A stretch of 64,000 nt of DNA from an uncultured Bacteroides sp. (lineage in GTDB: Bacteria; Bacteroidota; Bacteroidia; Bacteroidales; Bacteroidaceae), in the NCBI GenBank assembly GCA_944320865.1, contig CALUJC010000002.1, forward strand, positions 1 through 64,000, written 5' to 3'. Positions 33,692 through 42,646 of the stretch are shown piece after piece. Both the position numbers and the translations under genes were made by a program. Under the pieces are notes generated by a model. The model saw only the letters and a program-made list of their open reading frames with translations, ran no database searches and was not told the DNA's origin. Positions within the stretch are counted from its first letter, which is position 1. Every line of letters starts with the position of its first letter.

Positions 33692-35251
33692 ATGCTTGAA
33701 AACATCGATTCTTCTTTGATTGACTGGTCGCGGGCGCAATTTGCCTTGACGGCCATCTACCATTGGCTTTTTGTGCCGCTCACGCTGGGGCTTGCTGTGG
33801 TGATGGGCATTATGGAGACCATCTATTACCGCACGGGCAATGAGTTCTGGAAGCGCACCGCCCGCTTCTGGATGAAGCTGTTTGGCATCAACTTTGCCAT
33901 CGGCGTGGCCACGGGCTTGATACTGGAGTTTGAGTTCGGCACCAACTGGAGCAATTACTCGTGGTTTGTGGGCGACATCTTCGGGGCGCCGCTGGCCATC
34001 GAGGGCATTGTGGCTTTCTTCATGGAAGCGACGTTCATTGCCGTCATGTTCTTCGGCTGGAACAAGGTGGGCAAGGGCTTCCATCTCGCCTCTACTTGGC
34101 TCACGGGGCTGGGCGCCACCATCTCCGCCTGGTGGATACTCGTGGCCAATGCCTGGATGCAAAACCCCGTGGGCATGACGTTCAATCCCGACACGGCGCG
34201 CAATGAAATGGTAGACTTCCTGGCGGTGGCCACTTCGCCTATGGCGGTCAACAAGTTCTGCCACACCGTGCTGTCGGGCTGGGTGCTGGGTGCCATCTTC
34301 GTGGTGGGCGTCAGCTGCTGGTACTTGTGGCGCAGGCGTGAGCGTGAGTTTGCCCTGTCGAGCATCAAGGTGGCCGCTTGGACGGGCTTGTGTGCCGCCC
34401 TGCTCTCGGCCTGGACGGGCGACGGCTCCGGCTACCAGGTGGCGCAGAAGCAGCCCATGAAGTTGGCTGCCATGGAGGGCTACTACGAGGGCACACAGGG
34501 TGCAGGGCTGGTGGCTTTTGGCATTCTGAATCCAGCCAAGCAGACGGCCGATGACGGGGAAGACGCTTTCCTCTTCCGTATAGAAATTCCCAAAATGCTT
34601 TCCCTGCTGGCCGAGCGCGAGGCCGATGCCTTTGTGCCCGGCATCAACAACCTGCTAAGGGGAGGTTATACGCTGAAAGACGGCACGCAGGCTTTGTCTG
34701 CCGAAGAGAAAATAGAGCGGGGCAGGAAGGCCATCGCCGCTTTTGCTGAATACCGTGCCGCCAAGGCGGAGGGCAATGACAAGGTAGCGCAAAGTGCCCG
34801 CCAAACCCTTGAGGAGAACATGCCTTTCTTTGGCTATGGCTACATCAAGGACGTGAACGAACTGGTGCCCAATGTGCCGCTCACTTTCTACATGTTCCGC
34901 GTCATGGTCATCTTGGGCGGATACTTCATTCTGTTCTTTGCTGTGGTGCTGTTTCTGGTCTACAGGAAGCCGCTGGCCGAGATGCGCTGGATGCACTGGG
35001 TGGCCATGCTCACCATCCCCTTGGGCTACCTGGCCGGGCAGGCCGGATGGGCGGTGGCCGAGTGCGGGCGCCAGCCGTGGACCATACAAGACATGCTGCC
35101 CACGTGCGCGTCGGTGTCGCGCCTGGAGGTGGGCTCCGTGCAGACCACTTTCTTTATCTTCCTGGCGCTTTTCACCATCCTGCTGGTGGCAGAAATCGGC
35201 ATCATGCTGAAGGCCATCCGCAAAGGCCCCGAACAACAACTGAATGTATAA
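33692..35251 (+). CDS. cydA: Cytochrome bd quinol oxidase subunit I
   Basis: A 519-residue integral membrane protein of usual length. The N-terminal ARAQFALTAIYHWLFVPLT-like segment contains the heme-ligand His (H24), GRQPW lies in the AECGRQPWTIQ segment near the C-terminus, and about nine hydrophobic helices are predicted. The segment at about 255-385 between helices is the quinol-binding Q-loop region. It carries hemes b558, b595 and d and reduces oxygen at high affinity, supporting the nano-aerobic growth typical of Bacteroides. It is followed by cydB after 19 bp. Confidence 0.95.
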   Translation: MLENIDSSLIDWSRAQFALTAIYHWLFVPLTLGLAVVMGIMETIYYRTGNEFWKRTARFWMKLFGINFAIGVATGLILEFEFGTNWSNYSWFVGDIFGAPLAIEGIVAFFMEATFIAVMFFGWNKVGKGFHLASTWLTGLGATISAWWILVANAWMQNPVGMTFNPDTARNEMVDFLAVATSPMAVNKFCHTVLSGWVLGAIFVVGVSCWYLWRRREREFALSSIKVAAWTGLCAALLSAWTGDGSGYQVAQKQPMKLAAMEGYYEGTQGAGLVAFGILNPAKQTADDGEDAFLFRIEIPKMLSLLAEREADAFVPGINNLLRGGYTLKDGTQALSAEEKIERGRKAIAAFAEYRAAKAEGNDKVAQSARQTLEENMPFFGYGYIKDVNELVPNVPLTFYMFRVMVILGGYFILFFAVVLFLVYRKPLAEMRWMHWVAMLTIPLGYLAGQAGWAVAECGRQPWTIQDMLPTCASVSRLEVGSVQTTFFIFLALFTILLVAEIGIMLKAIRKGPEQQLNV

Positions 35252-35270
35252 TCTAACGGAATAAAACGAT

Positions 35271-36425
35271 ATGGAAAACATGTATACGTTTCTGCAACAC
35301 TATTGGTGGTTCATCATTTCCCTGTTGGGCGGCTTGCTGGTGTTCCTGCTGTTTGTGCAGGGCGGCAACTCCCTTATCTTCTCCTTGGGCAAGACTGAGG
35401 AACAGCGCCGCATGCTGGTCAACTCCACGGGGCGGAAGTGGGAGTTTACGTTTACGACCTTGGTGACGTTCGGCGGGGCTTTCTTTGCTTCGTTCCCCTT
35501 GTTTTACAGCACCAGTTTCGGCGGAGCCTACTGGTTGTGGATGATTATCTTGTTTAGCTTCGTGCTCCAGGCGGTGAGCTATGAGTTTCAGTCGAGGGCT
35601 GGTAACCTACTGGGCAAGAACGCTTACCGGTGGTTTCTTGCCTTAAATGGAGTGATAGGCCCTGTGCTGCTGGGCGCGGCGGTGGCCACGTTCTTCACCG
35701 GCTCGGCTTTCTACATCGACAAGGGCAACATGGCAGACCTGGGCATGCCTGTCATCAGCCGGTGGGCCAACGGCTGGCACGGGCTGGATGCGCTGGGCAA
35801 TGTGTGGAACATTGTCCTCGGACTGGCCGTATGCTTCCTGGCGCGGGTATTGGGCATCCTTTACTTTGTGAACAACATCGACGACCGCGAGCTGGACGGC
35901 CGTTGCCGCCGCGCGCTGTGGGGGAATGCGGCCCTGTTCTTGGTCTGCTTCCTGCCGTTCCTTGTATATATATTGATAGCCGACGGGTTTGTCGTGCGGC
36001 CCGATACGGGGGAAATCTATATGGAGCCTTACAAGTATCTGCATAACCTCCTGGCCATGCCTGTGGTGCTGATTATGTTCTTGCTGGGCGTGGTGGGCGT
36101 GCTTTGGGGCATTGCCCGCACGTTGTGGAAGCCTGCGTTCCGCAAAGGCATCTGGTTTGCCGGGGCGGGAACGGTGCTCACGGTGTTGGCTCTGTTTCTC
36201 ATCGCGGGCTATAACGATACGGCCTACTATCCGTCCGTAGCCGACCTGCAAAGCTCGTTGACGCTGGCAAACAGTTGCTCCAGCCAGTTTACGCTGAAGA
36301 CGATGGCGTATGTCTCCATCCTCGTGCCTTTCGTGCTGGCCTATATCTGGTATGCCTGGCGCAGCATCGACCGCCGCAAGATTACGGCAGAGGAGATGGA
36401 AAAGGAAGACGAGCACCGGTATTGA
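35271..36425 (+). CDS. cydB: Cytochrome bd quinol oxidase subunit II
   Basis: A 384-residue hydrophobic protein with about nine helices and the CydB features near the N-terminus (WWFIISLLGGLLVFLLFVQGG). Subunit II partners CydA in the oxidase. It is the last gene of the operon, ended by the terminator at 36457-36486. Confidence 0.94.
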   Translation: MENMYTFLQHYWWFIISLLGGLLVFLLFVQGGNSLIFSLGKTEEQRRMLVNSTGRKWEFTFTTLVTFGGAFFASFPLFYSTSFGGAYWLWMIILFSFVLQAVSYEFQSRAGNLLGKNAYRWFLALNGVIGPVLLGAAVATFFTGSAFYIDKGNMADLGMPVISRWANGWHGLDALGNVWNIVLGLAVCFLARVLGILYFVNNIDDRELDGRCRRALWGNAALFLVCFLPFLVYILIADGFVVRPDTGEIYMEPYKYLHNLLAMPVVLIMFLLGVVGVLWGIARTLWKPAFRKGIWFAGAGTVLTVLALFLIAGYNDTAYYPSVADLQSSLTLANSCSSQFTLKTMAYVSILVPFVLAYIWYAWRSIDRRKITAEEMEKEDEHRY

Positions 36426-36456
36426 GCGTTTAATCTAATGCATTAGGGAAAAAAAT

Positions 36457-36486
36457 GGAGGGCACTTCAGCGATGAGGTGCCCTCC
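36457..36486 (+). terminator. Terminator after cydB
   Basis: GGAGGGCAC (36457-36465) pairs with GTGCCCTCC (36478-36486) and is followed by TTTTC. The A-run to its left means it may also serve the convergent small gene. Confidence 0.75.
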
Positions 36487-36514
36487 TTTTCGTGTGGAAT
36501 AATGTTATTCGCGT

Positions 36515-36682
36515 CTATTTATCCGTCTTGTTCCTTCTTTGCACAAGCTTTAAGGAAACAGCGACAGCCAGTGAAACCACTGCTGCATAGATAACACTCT
36601 GCACAGGAGTATGGCTGAATAGAAATAAAGCTATCGTCAGGCAAACGGAATAGCAGACGAAAAAGGTGACAATGTATCTCAT
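36515..36682 (-). CDS. Small two-helix membrane protein (55 aa)
   Basis: The frame from the ATG at 36682 to a TAG at 36515 encodes MRYIVTFFVCYSVCLTIALF... ending RRNKTDK. It has two hydrophobic segments (about 3-21 and 27-46) and a basic tail, a plausible small inner-membrane protein. It is 36 bp upstream of the OmpA lipoprotein frame's stop end on the same strand. No family was recognised; coding status is supported by the two clean hydrophobic helices and the positively charged end only. Confidence 0.55.
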   Translation of the reverse strand: MRYIVTFFVCYSVCLTIALFLFSHTPVQSVIYAAVVSLAVAVSLKLVQRRNKTDK

Positions 36683-36718
36683 ATTCGTGATAAAATTATT
36701 TATTGGTGTTGTATCTGC

Positions 36719-37399
36719 TTAGTTCTGTGCCTCGGCCTGCTGAATCATTTCCTGGCTGGCATACATGTATATGTCCACACGGCGGTTCTCGGCGGCGGTG
36801 AGGCTTTCGTCATATTCGTTGTAGCCCACGCCCGTCACTTGCTTGAACTGGGCGGGCGACACGCCGCAATCCTGCAGGTAGTTCTCCACGGCATAAGCAC
36901 GGTTCTTGGAGAACTTCATGTTCACTTCGTAAGTGCCGGCCTTGTCGGTGTGGCCTATGATGGCTATGTCGGTGGTGGTGTCGTCGCGCAGGATTTCGGC
37001 CAGTTCCCGCAGGCGTGCTTTCGACTCATTGCTCAAGGTAGTGGAGTTGAAGTCGAACAGGATGCCGTCGGCAAACGACACTTTTACGGCGGGCAAGCCG
37101 TTGGTGTCCGTCACTTGCTCTACTTGCGCGCCTTCTATCTCGGCGGCCTTGGCTGCTTTCTGGTCCATCTTCCGGCCAATGATGACACCGGTGCCTGCGC
37201 CTACGGCTGCACCTACAGCCGCGCCGATGGCGGCTCCCTTGCCTTTACCTATCAGGCCACCTATAATGGCCCCGGCGGCCGTGCCCGACCCTGCCCCGAT
37301 GGCTCCGCCCTTGGCGGTATAGTTCATGGTTCCGCAGCTGCCCAGCATGAGGGCGGCGGCAAGCAGCAATGCTGTAAATTTCATCTGTTTCATACGCAA
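36719..37399 (-). CDS. OmpA-family lipoprotein with glycine zipper
   Basis: A 226-residue lipoprotein (LGSC lipobox, Cys22 from this start; other Met choices are 37393 and 37384). A glycine-zipper stretch (about 31-75, GxxxG repeats) is followed by an OmpA peptidoglycan-binding domain (about 110-215, with LFDFNSTTL, IIGHTDKAGTYEVN, LSKNRA-like FSKNRAYAVENYL and ENRRVDIYM). It anchors the outer membrane to murein. A -7-like box (TAACTTTG, 37442-37435) is 36 bp upstream. Confidence 0.9.
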   Translation of the reverse strand: MRMKQMKFTALLLAAALMLGSCGTMNYTAKGGAIGAGSGTAAGAIIGGLIGKGKGAAIGAAVGAAVGAGTGVIIGRKMDQKAAKAAEIEGAQVEQVTDTNGLPAVKVSFADGILFDFNSTTLSNESKARLRELAEILRDDTTTDIAIIGHTDKAGTYEVNMKFSKNRAYAVENYLQDCGVSPAQFKQVTGVGYNEYDESLTAAENRRVDIYMYASQEMIQQAEAQN

Positions 37400-37434
37400 T
37401 CAGTTTTTTAGTGGTTTATGGTTAAATATCTTCG

Positions 37435-37442
37435 CAAAGTTA
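37435..37442 (-). promoter_or_regulatory. -7-like box for OmpA lipoprotein
   Basis: TAACTTTG on the minus strand, 36 bp before the 37399 start. No clear -33 TTTG at 19-20 bp. Confidence 0.4.
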
Positions 37443-37644
37443 AGGTTTTCGGTGGGAAATGCAGTGCTTGCAGGTGTTTTTTTAAGATTTTGCTCAGCCT
37501 TATTTTGAGGGCTGTTCCCCGTGGGGTATTTCCTGTTGTGATGAAGGAGCGTAGCGGGCTATGTGACAAATGGCAACAGGGAAAGAGACCGGAAGGGGGG
37601 GCAAAAGGGGTTGAATAAGAATCTTAAAGAGGAGCATTTGAACT

Positions 37645-37663
37645 AAGGCAAGCTTTTTGCCTT
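37645..37663. terminator. Possible short terminator hairpin
   Basis: AAGGCAA pairs with TTGCCTT around a 5-nt loop, just before repeat K in the 473-bp gap between the OmpA and Crp genes. No other gene is supported in that gap. Confidence 0.35.
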
Positions 37664-37675
37664 GCTTTCCAATGT

Positions 37676-37763
37676 GTCCCACTGTAGTAGGACGACCGTC
37701 TCACTGCAGTAGGACGACTGTCTCACTGCAGTGGTACAACCGTCCCATTACAGTAGGACGGTA
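37676..37763. repeat. Four tandem 22-bp palindrome-centred repeats (K)
   Basis: Four units of exactly 22 bp: 37676-37697, 37698-37719, 37720-37741 and 37742-37763. Each begins GTC(C/T)CA and is centred on ACTGCAGT or ACTGTAGT, followed by AGGACGAC or a variant. They lie downstream of the Crp/Fnr gene. Confidence 0.85.
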
Positions 37764-37872
37764 TGGAATGCCAAGGAAAGACTTTGCCTTGCCGGTACAG
37801 AAAGGCGGGCAAAGCACCGGAGTGGGGAATCCGGCACCTTGCCCGCCTTGGGTATGGGTGGGGCAGGGGAAA

Positions 37873-38454
37873 TTACAGGTTGGCGCGCACGCGGCTCAAG
37901 GTTTCGGGCGTCATCAGCAGGTAGGAGGCAATGTGTGACATAGGTGCGCGTTTTACAACTTCGGGATGGTGTTTCAGCAGGTTGTGGTAGCGTTCGCTGG
38001 CCGTCTCGAAGCGCCAAGAGTCGGCTTTTACTTGGGAGACGATGAGCGAGTATTCCAGTATTTTGCGGTAGAATATGTCCAATTCGCGAGAGGTTTCGGT
38101 GGCTTGGAGCAGGCGGTCGTAGGGCAGCATGTACACGATGGATGGCTCGAGTGCCTCCACCATCAGGCGGGTGGGCTCGTGCTTGAGGGTGCTTTCTATG
38201 CAGATGACAACGCTGCCTTCGTATGAAAAGTGTTCGGTAAGGTCTTTGCCGTTTTTATAATAGAATTGGCGTAGCATGCCTTTGCCCACCAGTACGATGT
38301 GGTGGCTGGTTTCTCCTTCCTTCAGCATGATTTCTCCTTTTTCCGCTTCCCTGCGTACGAGTAATGCTTCCAGTTCGGCTTTGCCTTCGGCGGTCATTTC
38401 CGGGTATTGAGTGCTGGCAATGAGGTCGATGGTTTGTTTCAATAAAGTGTCCAT
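37873..38454 (-). CDS. Crp/Fnr-family transcriptional regulator
   Basis: A 193-residue protein with a cyclic-nucleotide-binding beta-barrel fold (about 25-115, with GEIMLKEGETSHHIVLVGKGMLR). The C-terminal helix-turn-helix region is short (about 150-190: HHPEVVKRAPMSHIASYLLMTPETLSRVRANL). It has no cysteine cluster like Fnr. The ligand and targets are unknown. A -7-like box (TATCTTTG, 38490-38483) lies 29 bp upstream. Confidence 0.88.
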   Translation of the reverse strand: MDTLLKQTIDLIASTQYPEMTAEGKAELEALLVRREAEKGEIMLKEGETSHHIVLVGKGMLRQFYYKNGKDLTEHFSYEGSVVICIESTLKHEPTRLMVEALEPSIVYMLPYDRLLQATETSRELDIFYRKILEYSLIVSQVKADSWRFETASERYHNLLKHHPEVVKRAPMSHIASYLLMTPETLSRVRANL

Positions 38455-38544
38455 ACAATCGGATTTATGTTTTTGTTGCTTGCAAAGATAACCGTTTTAA
38501 AGCAAGTATTGGCTCGTTATGTTGAAAAAATATGTGTGAAACAC

Positions 38545-38575
38545 TTGCACAGTCCAAAAGTTTGCTCTACCTTTG
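38545..38575 (+). promoter_or_regulatory. Promoter of the tRNA-Ser-Lys-Glu cluster
   Basis: TTG (38545-38547) and TACCTTTG (38568-38575) are 20 bp apart, ending 35 bp before the first tRNA. Confidence 0.65.
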
Positions 38576-38610
38576 CACCGCATTTCAGAAAAATGCTGGT
38601 AGTAAAGGAA

Positions 38611-38698
38611 GGAAGTTTGGGTGAGTGGCTGAAACCACCAGTTTGCTAAACTGACGTACGGGATTTCCGTACCGGGGGTTCGAATCCCCCAGCTTCCG
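38611..38698 (+). tRNA. tRNA-Ser(GCT)
   Basis: Acceptor arms GGAAGTT (38611-38617) and AGCTTCC (38691-38697), discriminator G at 38698. The anticodon loop TTTGCTA gives GCT. A long variable arm (GTACGGGATTTCCGTAC region), typical of tRNA-Ser, is present. CCA is not encoded. Confidence 0.92.
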
Positions 38699-38704
38699 CA
38701 TCAA

Positions 38705-38777
38705 GCACCCTTAGCTCAGTTGGTAGAGCAACTGACTCTTAATCAGTGGGTCCAGGGTTCGAGTCCCTGAGGGTGTA
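38705..38777 (+). tRNA. tRNA-Lys(CTT)
   Basis: 73 nt. Acceptor arms GCACCCT and AGGGTGT with a G1-U72 wobble; D-arm AGCTCAGTTGGTAGAGC; anticodon loop CTCTTAA (CTT); T-arm GGGTTCGAGTCCC. CCA is not encoded. Confidence 0.92.
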
Positions 38778-38790
38778 CTATTTATAAGTT

Positions 38791-38862
38791 GGTGGATTCG
38801 TCTAGCGGCTAGGACACATGCCTCTCACGCATGGAACACGAGTTCGATTCTCGTATCCACTA
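38791..38862 (+). tRNA. tRNA-Glu(CTC)
   Basis: 72 nt. Acceptor arms GGTGGAT and ATCCACT with a G1-U72 wobble; anticodon stem CATGC/GCATG with loop CTCTCAC (CTC); T-arm ACGAGTTCGATTCTCGT. CCA is not encoded. Confidence 0.9.
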
Positions 38863-38877
38863 CAGTTTTTGATAATC

Positions 38878-38914
38878 AAGCAGCTATCCGAAGAATAACG
38901 GTGGCTGCTTTTTT
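38878..38914 (+). terminator. Terminator of the tRNA cluster
   Basis: AAGCAGC (38878-38884) pairs with GCTGCTTTTTT (38904-38914) around a 19-nt loop and ends in a T-run. Confidence 0.7.
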
Positions 38915-38929
38915 ATTCGATGTAGAGCT

Positions 38930-40594
38930 TTGGACTGGTTATATAATTTGTTTGTAGAGCACTCGCCTTTGCAGGCGGTCATCGTGCTGTCGCTCATATC
39001 TGCTATAGGTTTGGGTTTAGGTAAAGTGCGTTTTGGCGGCATCTCGCTGGGGGTGACATTCGTTTTCTTTGTCGGTATCCTTGCCGGACATTTGGGCTTG
39101 TCTATCGACCCTCAGATGTTGAACTACGCGGAGAGTTTTGGCCTTGTGCTTTTTGTTTATGCATTGGGCTTGCAGGTAGGTCCGGGCTTTTTCAGCTCTT
39201 TCCGCCAGGGGGGCATCCAATTGAACATGTTGGCCATAGGCGTGGTTTTGGTGGGTACCCTGATGGCAATATTGGGTAGTTGTGTGTCAAGCATCTCATT
39301 GCCCGATATGATGGGGATACTTTGCGGGGCAACGACTAATACGCCTGCCTTGGGTGCCGCGCAACAAGCATTGAAACAGTTGGGTATGGATGCCAGTGCA
39401 CCGGCTTTGGGTTGTGCTGTGACCTATCCACTGGGAGTGGTGGGGGTGATATTGGGTATATTGCTTATCCGCAAGCTGCTGGTGAAGCCGGAAGACTTGA
39501 CCTTGAAAGACAAAGAGAATGACAATCATACCTATATAGGTGCTTTCCAGGTGCATAATCCGGCCATTTTCCATAAAAGCATTAAAGAACTTGGTGAACT
39601 GAATTATCCTAAGTTCGTTATTTCCCGTCTATGGAGGGATGGCAAGGTAAGTATTCCTACTTCGGAAACAGTGATTGAGGAAGGAGACCGCTTGCTGGTA
39701 ATTACTTCCGATAAAAACGCCTCTTCGTTGACTGTGCTTTTCGGCGAACAAGAGCACACTGATTGGAATAAAAAAGACATAGACTGGGATGCGATAGACA
39801 GTAAACTGATATCCATGCGCATTGTGGTGACCCGTCCTGAACTGAACGGTAAGAAGTTGGGAACATTACATTTGCGTAATCATTATGGTATCAATATTAC
39901 ACGCGTATATCGTAGTGGCGTGCAATTGTTGGCCACTGCAGAACTGACTCTGCAATTGGGCGACCGCCTGACTGTAGTAGGCGAGGCTGCTGCCGTCCAT
40001 AATGTGGAGAAGGTGTTGGGTAATGCGGTGAAAAGTTTGAAGGAACCCAATCTTGTAGCCGTGTTTGTGGGAATTATTTTGGGGTTAATGTTGGGAGCCA
40101 TTCCTATCTCTTTGCCAGGCATCAGTGCTCCGGTAAAACTGGGGTTGGCTGGCGGTCCCATCATTGTGGGGATTCTGATAGGTACTTTTGGCCCCCGTCT
40201 GCACATGATAACCTATACTACCCGAAGTGCCAACCTGATGCTTCGTGCGTTGGGGTTGGCTATGTATCTGGCATGTCTGGGGCTGGATGCCGGTGAGCAT
40301 TTCTTCGAGACTGTATTCCGCCCTGAAGGTTTGATGTGGATAGGCACAGGTTTTGTGCTGACCGTAGTCCCGGTTTTGATTATGGGCATTATAGCCTTTA
40401 AGTGGATGAAAGTGGATTTTGGCTCTGTGAGTGGCATGTTGTGCGGTAGCATGGCCAATCCGATGGCATTGACCTATGCCAACGATACCATTCCGGGTGA
40501 TAACCCTTCGGTAGCCTATGCTACAGTCTATCCGTTATGCATGTTTCTGAGGGTTATCTTGGTTCAGATTATCTTGATGTTTTTCTTGAATTAG
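38930..40594 (+). CDS. YidE/AspT-type transporter with RCK_C domains
   Basis: A 554-residue membrane protein starting at a TTG codon (38930, MDWLYNLFVEHSPLQA), chosen because the next in-frame ATG would remove the first helices. The order is five or six helices (1-165, with AspT/YidE duplication domain features such as GLQVGPGFF and CGATTNTPALGAAQQAL), two TrkA-C/RCK_C domains (about 200-290 and 295-365), and a second helical half (about 370-554) with GSMANPMALTYAND mirroring the first. Relatives exchange aspartate and alanine, but the substrate here is not known. Confidence 0.85.
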   Translation: MDWLYNLFVEHSPLQAVIVLSLISAIGLGLGKVRFGGISLGVTFVFFVGILAGHLGLSIDPQMLNYAESFGLVLFVYALGLQVGPGFFSSFRQGGIQLNMLAIGVVLVGTLMAILGSCVSSISLPDMMGILCGATTNTPALGAAQQALKQLGMDASAPALGCAVTYPLGVVGVILGILLIRKLLVKPEDLTLKDKENDNHTYIGAFQVHNPAIFHKSIKELGELNYPKFVISRLWRDGKVSIPTSETVIEEGDRLLVITSDKNASSLTVLFGEQEHTDWNKKDIDWDAIDSKLISMRIVVTRPELNGKKLGTLHLRNHYGINITRVYRSGVQLLATAELTLQLGDRLTVVGEAAAVHNVEKVLGNAVKSLKEPNLVAVFVGIILGLMLGAIPISLPGISAPVKLGLAGGPIIVGILIGTFGPRLHMITYTTRSANLMLRALGLAMYLACLGLDAGEHFFETVFRPEGLMWIGTGFVLTVVPVLIMGIIAFKWMKVDFGSVSGMLCGSMANPMALTYANDTIPGDNPSVAYATVYPLCMFLRVILVQIILMFFLN

Positions 40595-40624
40595 GACATC
40601 TTTTTATTTATAAGCTTAGAAGCC

Positions 40625-42613
40625 ATGGGAAATATTACTCCTGAATGCATTGAAAAAGACTTGCGGTATTTGCAATTGTTGTCGCGGAGTTTTCCAACGA
40701 TTGCCGATGCCAGTACAGAGATTATCAACTTGGAAGCCATCTTGAATTTGCCCAAAGGTACCGAACATTTTCTGACGGATATTCATGGTGAATACGAGGC
40801 TTTCCAGCATGTATTGAAGAATGGCTCGGGTGCCGTGAAGCGCAAAGTGAATGAAATATTCGGCAACACCTTGAGGGAAAGTGAGAAGAAAGAGTTGTGT
40901 ACCCTCATATATTACCCCGAAGAAAAGTTGCAATTGGTGAAAGCCAAGGAAACCGAGCTGGATGACTGGTATCTGATAACCCTGAACCAATTGGTCAAGG
41001 TCTGTCAGAATGTCTCGTCCAAATATACCCGTTCGAAGGTGCGTAAAGCATTGCCGCGTGACTTTTCGTATATTATTCAGGAGTTGCTGCATGAATCGAG
41101 TGTCGACCCTAACAAGCATGCATATATCAATGTCATTATTTCCACAATAATTTCCACCAAGCGGGCAGATGCTTTCATTGTGGCCATGTGCAACCTCATA
41201 CAGAGGCTGACGATAGACTCGCTGCATATTGTGGGTGACATTTACGACCGTGGTCCTGGCGCGCATATCATTATGGATACCTTGTGCGATTACCATAACT
41301 TCGATATCCAGTGGGGCAATCACGACATCTTATGGATGGGGGCAGCTTCGGGCAATGATGCATGCATGGCCAATGTCATACGTCTGTCCATGCGGTATGG
41401 CAATTTGAGCACGCTCGAAGACGGTTACGGCATCAACCTCCTTCCGCTGGCCACTTTTGCCATGGAGACTTATGCCGATGACCCCTGTGCCGCTTTTGCT
41501 CCCAAAACCAACTATGCCGATTCAAACTATAGTGAGAAAACCTTGCGCCTTATCAGCCAGATGCACAAGGCAATCACTATAATCCAATTCAAGCTGGAGG
41601 CTGCCATCATAGACCGTCGCCCGGACTTTGGCATGGAGAACCGCAAATTGCTGCATCGGGTAGACTGGCAACGTGGAGTACTGATGTGTGACGGGAAGGA
41701 ATATCCTTTGCGTGACACTCATTTCCCGACGATAGATCCAGCCGACCCATATCGGCTTTCCGATGAAGAACAAGAGATTGTAAACAAGATACATGCCTCG
41801 TTTGTCAACAGCGAGAAACTGAAGAAACACATGCGTTGTCTCTTCACCTATGGCGGAATGTACATGGTGTGCAATAGTAATTTGCTTTACCATGCTTCTG
41901 TTCCTCTCAATGCCGACGGAAGTTTTAAGCATGTGCACATTGCAGGTAAGGAATATTGGGGAAAGCGTTTGCTGGAAAAGGCCGACCAGCTTATACGGGC
42001 GGCTTATTTCGATGAAGATGACTTGGAAAAACGCCAGTTTGCCCAAGATTACGTGTGGTACATGTGGTGCGGCCCCGATGCCCCGTCTTTCGACAAAGAC
42101 AAGATGGCTACTTTCGAGCGCTACTTCCTTACCGACAAAGAAGCCCAAAAGGAAACGAAAGGATATTATTATACCTTGCGCAATGAGGCCGAAGCATGCG
42201 ATCGCATATTGCTGGAATTTGGCGTGGAACCGGGACCACATGCCCACATTATCAATGGTCATGTGCCCGTAAAAACGTTGAAAGGAGAGAAACCAATTAA
42301 GGCGGGTGGCAAGCTGTTGGTTATCGACGGAGGTTTCTCCAAAGCCTATCAGCCGGAAACGGGTATTGCAGGTTATACACTTGTTTACCATTCCCATGGA
42401 CTTCAGTTAGTGCAACATGAACCCTTCCAAAGTCGGCAAAAGGCCATAGAAGAAGGACAAGACATCAAGTCGACCACTTTCTTGGTGGAGTTCAACTCTC
42501 AGCGCATGATGGTGAAGGATACCGATAAGGGCGTTGAGCTCCGTGCGCAAATCAAGGACCTGGAAAAACTGCTCGTCGCTTACCGCACAGGCTTTATCAA
42601 AGAACGCCAGTGA
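40625..42613 (+). CDS. fbp: Fructose-1,6-bisphosphatase, class 3
   Basis: A 662-residue protein of the Bacillus-type FBPase family, with a metallophosphoesterase core: DIHGEYEAF (about 53-61), GDIYDRGPG (about 200-208) and GNHDILWMG (about 231-239). The C-terminal GHVPVKTLKGEKPIKAGGKLLVIDGGFS segment (about 542-570) is also characteristic. It hydrolyses fructose-1,6-bisphosphate in gluconeogenesis. It lies 30 bp after the transporter gene and may be co-transcribed. Confidence 0.93.
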   Translation: MGNITPECIEKDLRYLQLLSRSFPTIADASTEIINLEAILNLPKGTEHFLTDIHGEYEAFQHVLKNGSGAVKRKVNEIFGNTLRESEKKELCTLIYYPEEKLQLVKAKETELDDWYLITLNQLVKVCQNVSSKYTRSKVRKALPRDFSYIIQELLHESSVDPNKHAYINVIISTIISTKRADAFIVAMCNLIQRLTIDSLHIVGDIYDRGPGAHIIMDTLCDYHNFDIQWGNHDILWMGAASGNDACMANVIRLSMRYGNLSTLEDGYGINLLPLATFAMETYADDPCAAFAPKTNYADSNYSEKTLRLISQMHKAITIIQFKLEAAIIDRRPDFGMENRKLLHRVDWQRGVLMCDGKEYPLRDTHFPTIDPADPYRLSDEEQEIVNKIHASFVNSEKLKKHMRCLFTYGGMYMVCNSNLLYHASVPLNADGSFKHVHIAGKEYWGKRLLEKADQLIRAAYFDEDDLEKRQFAQDYVWYMWCGPDAPSFDKDKMATFERYFLTDKEAQKETKGYYYTLRNEAEACDRILLEFGVEPGPHAHIINGHVPVKTLKGEKPIKAGGKLLVIDGGFSKAYQPETGIAGYTLVYHSHGLQLVQHEPFQSRQKAIEEGQDIKSTTFLVEFNSQRMMVKDTDKGVELRAQIKDLEKLLVAYRTGFIKERQ

Positions 42614-42646
42614 GCGGGATGCCGCCGTAACTCCGGTTTTTTCCGG

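Noticed and set aside
37676..37763. Possible CRISPR array
   Set aside because: The 22-bp units are contiguous and related throughout with no unique spacers, and no cas genes are present.
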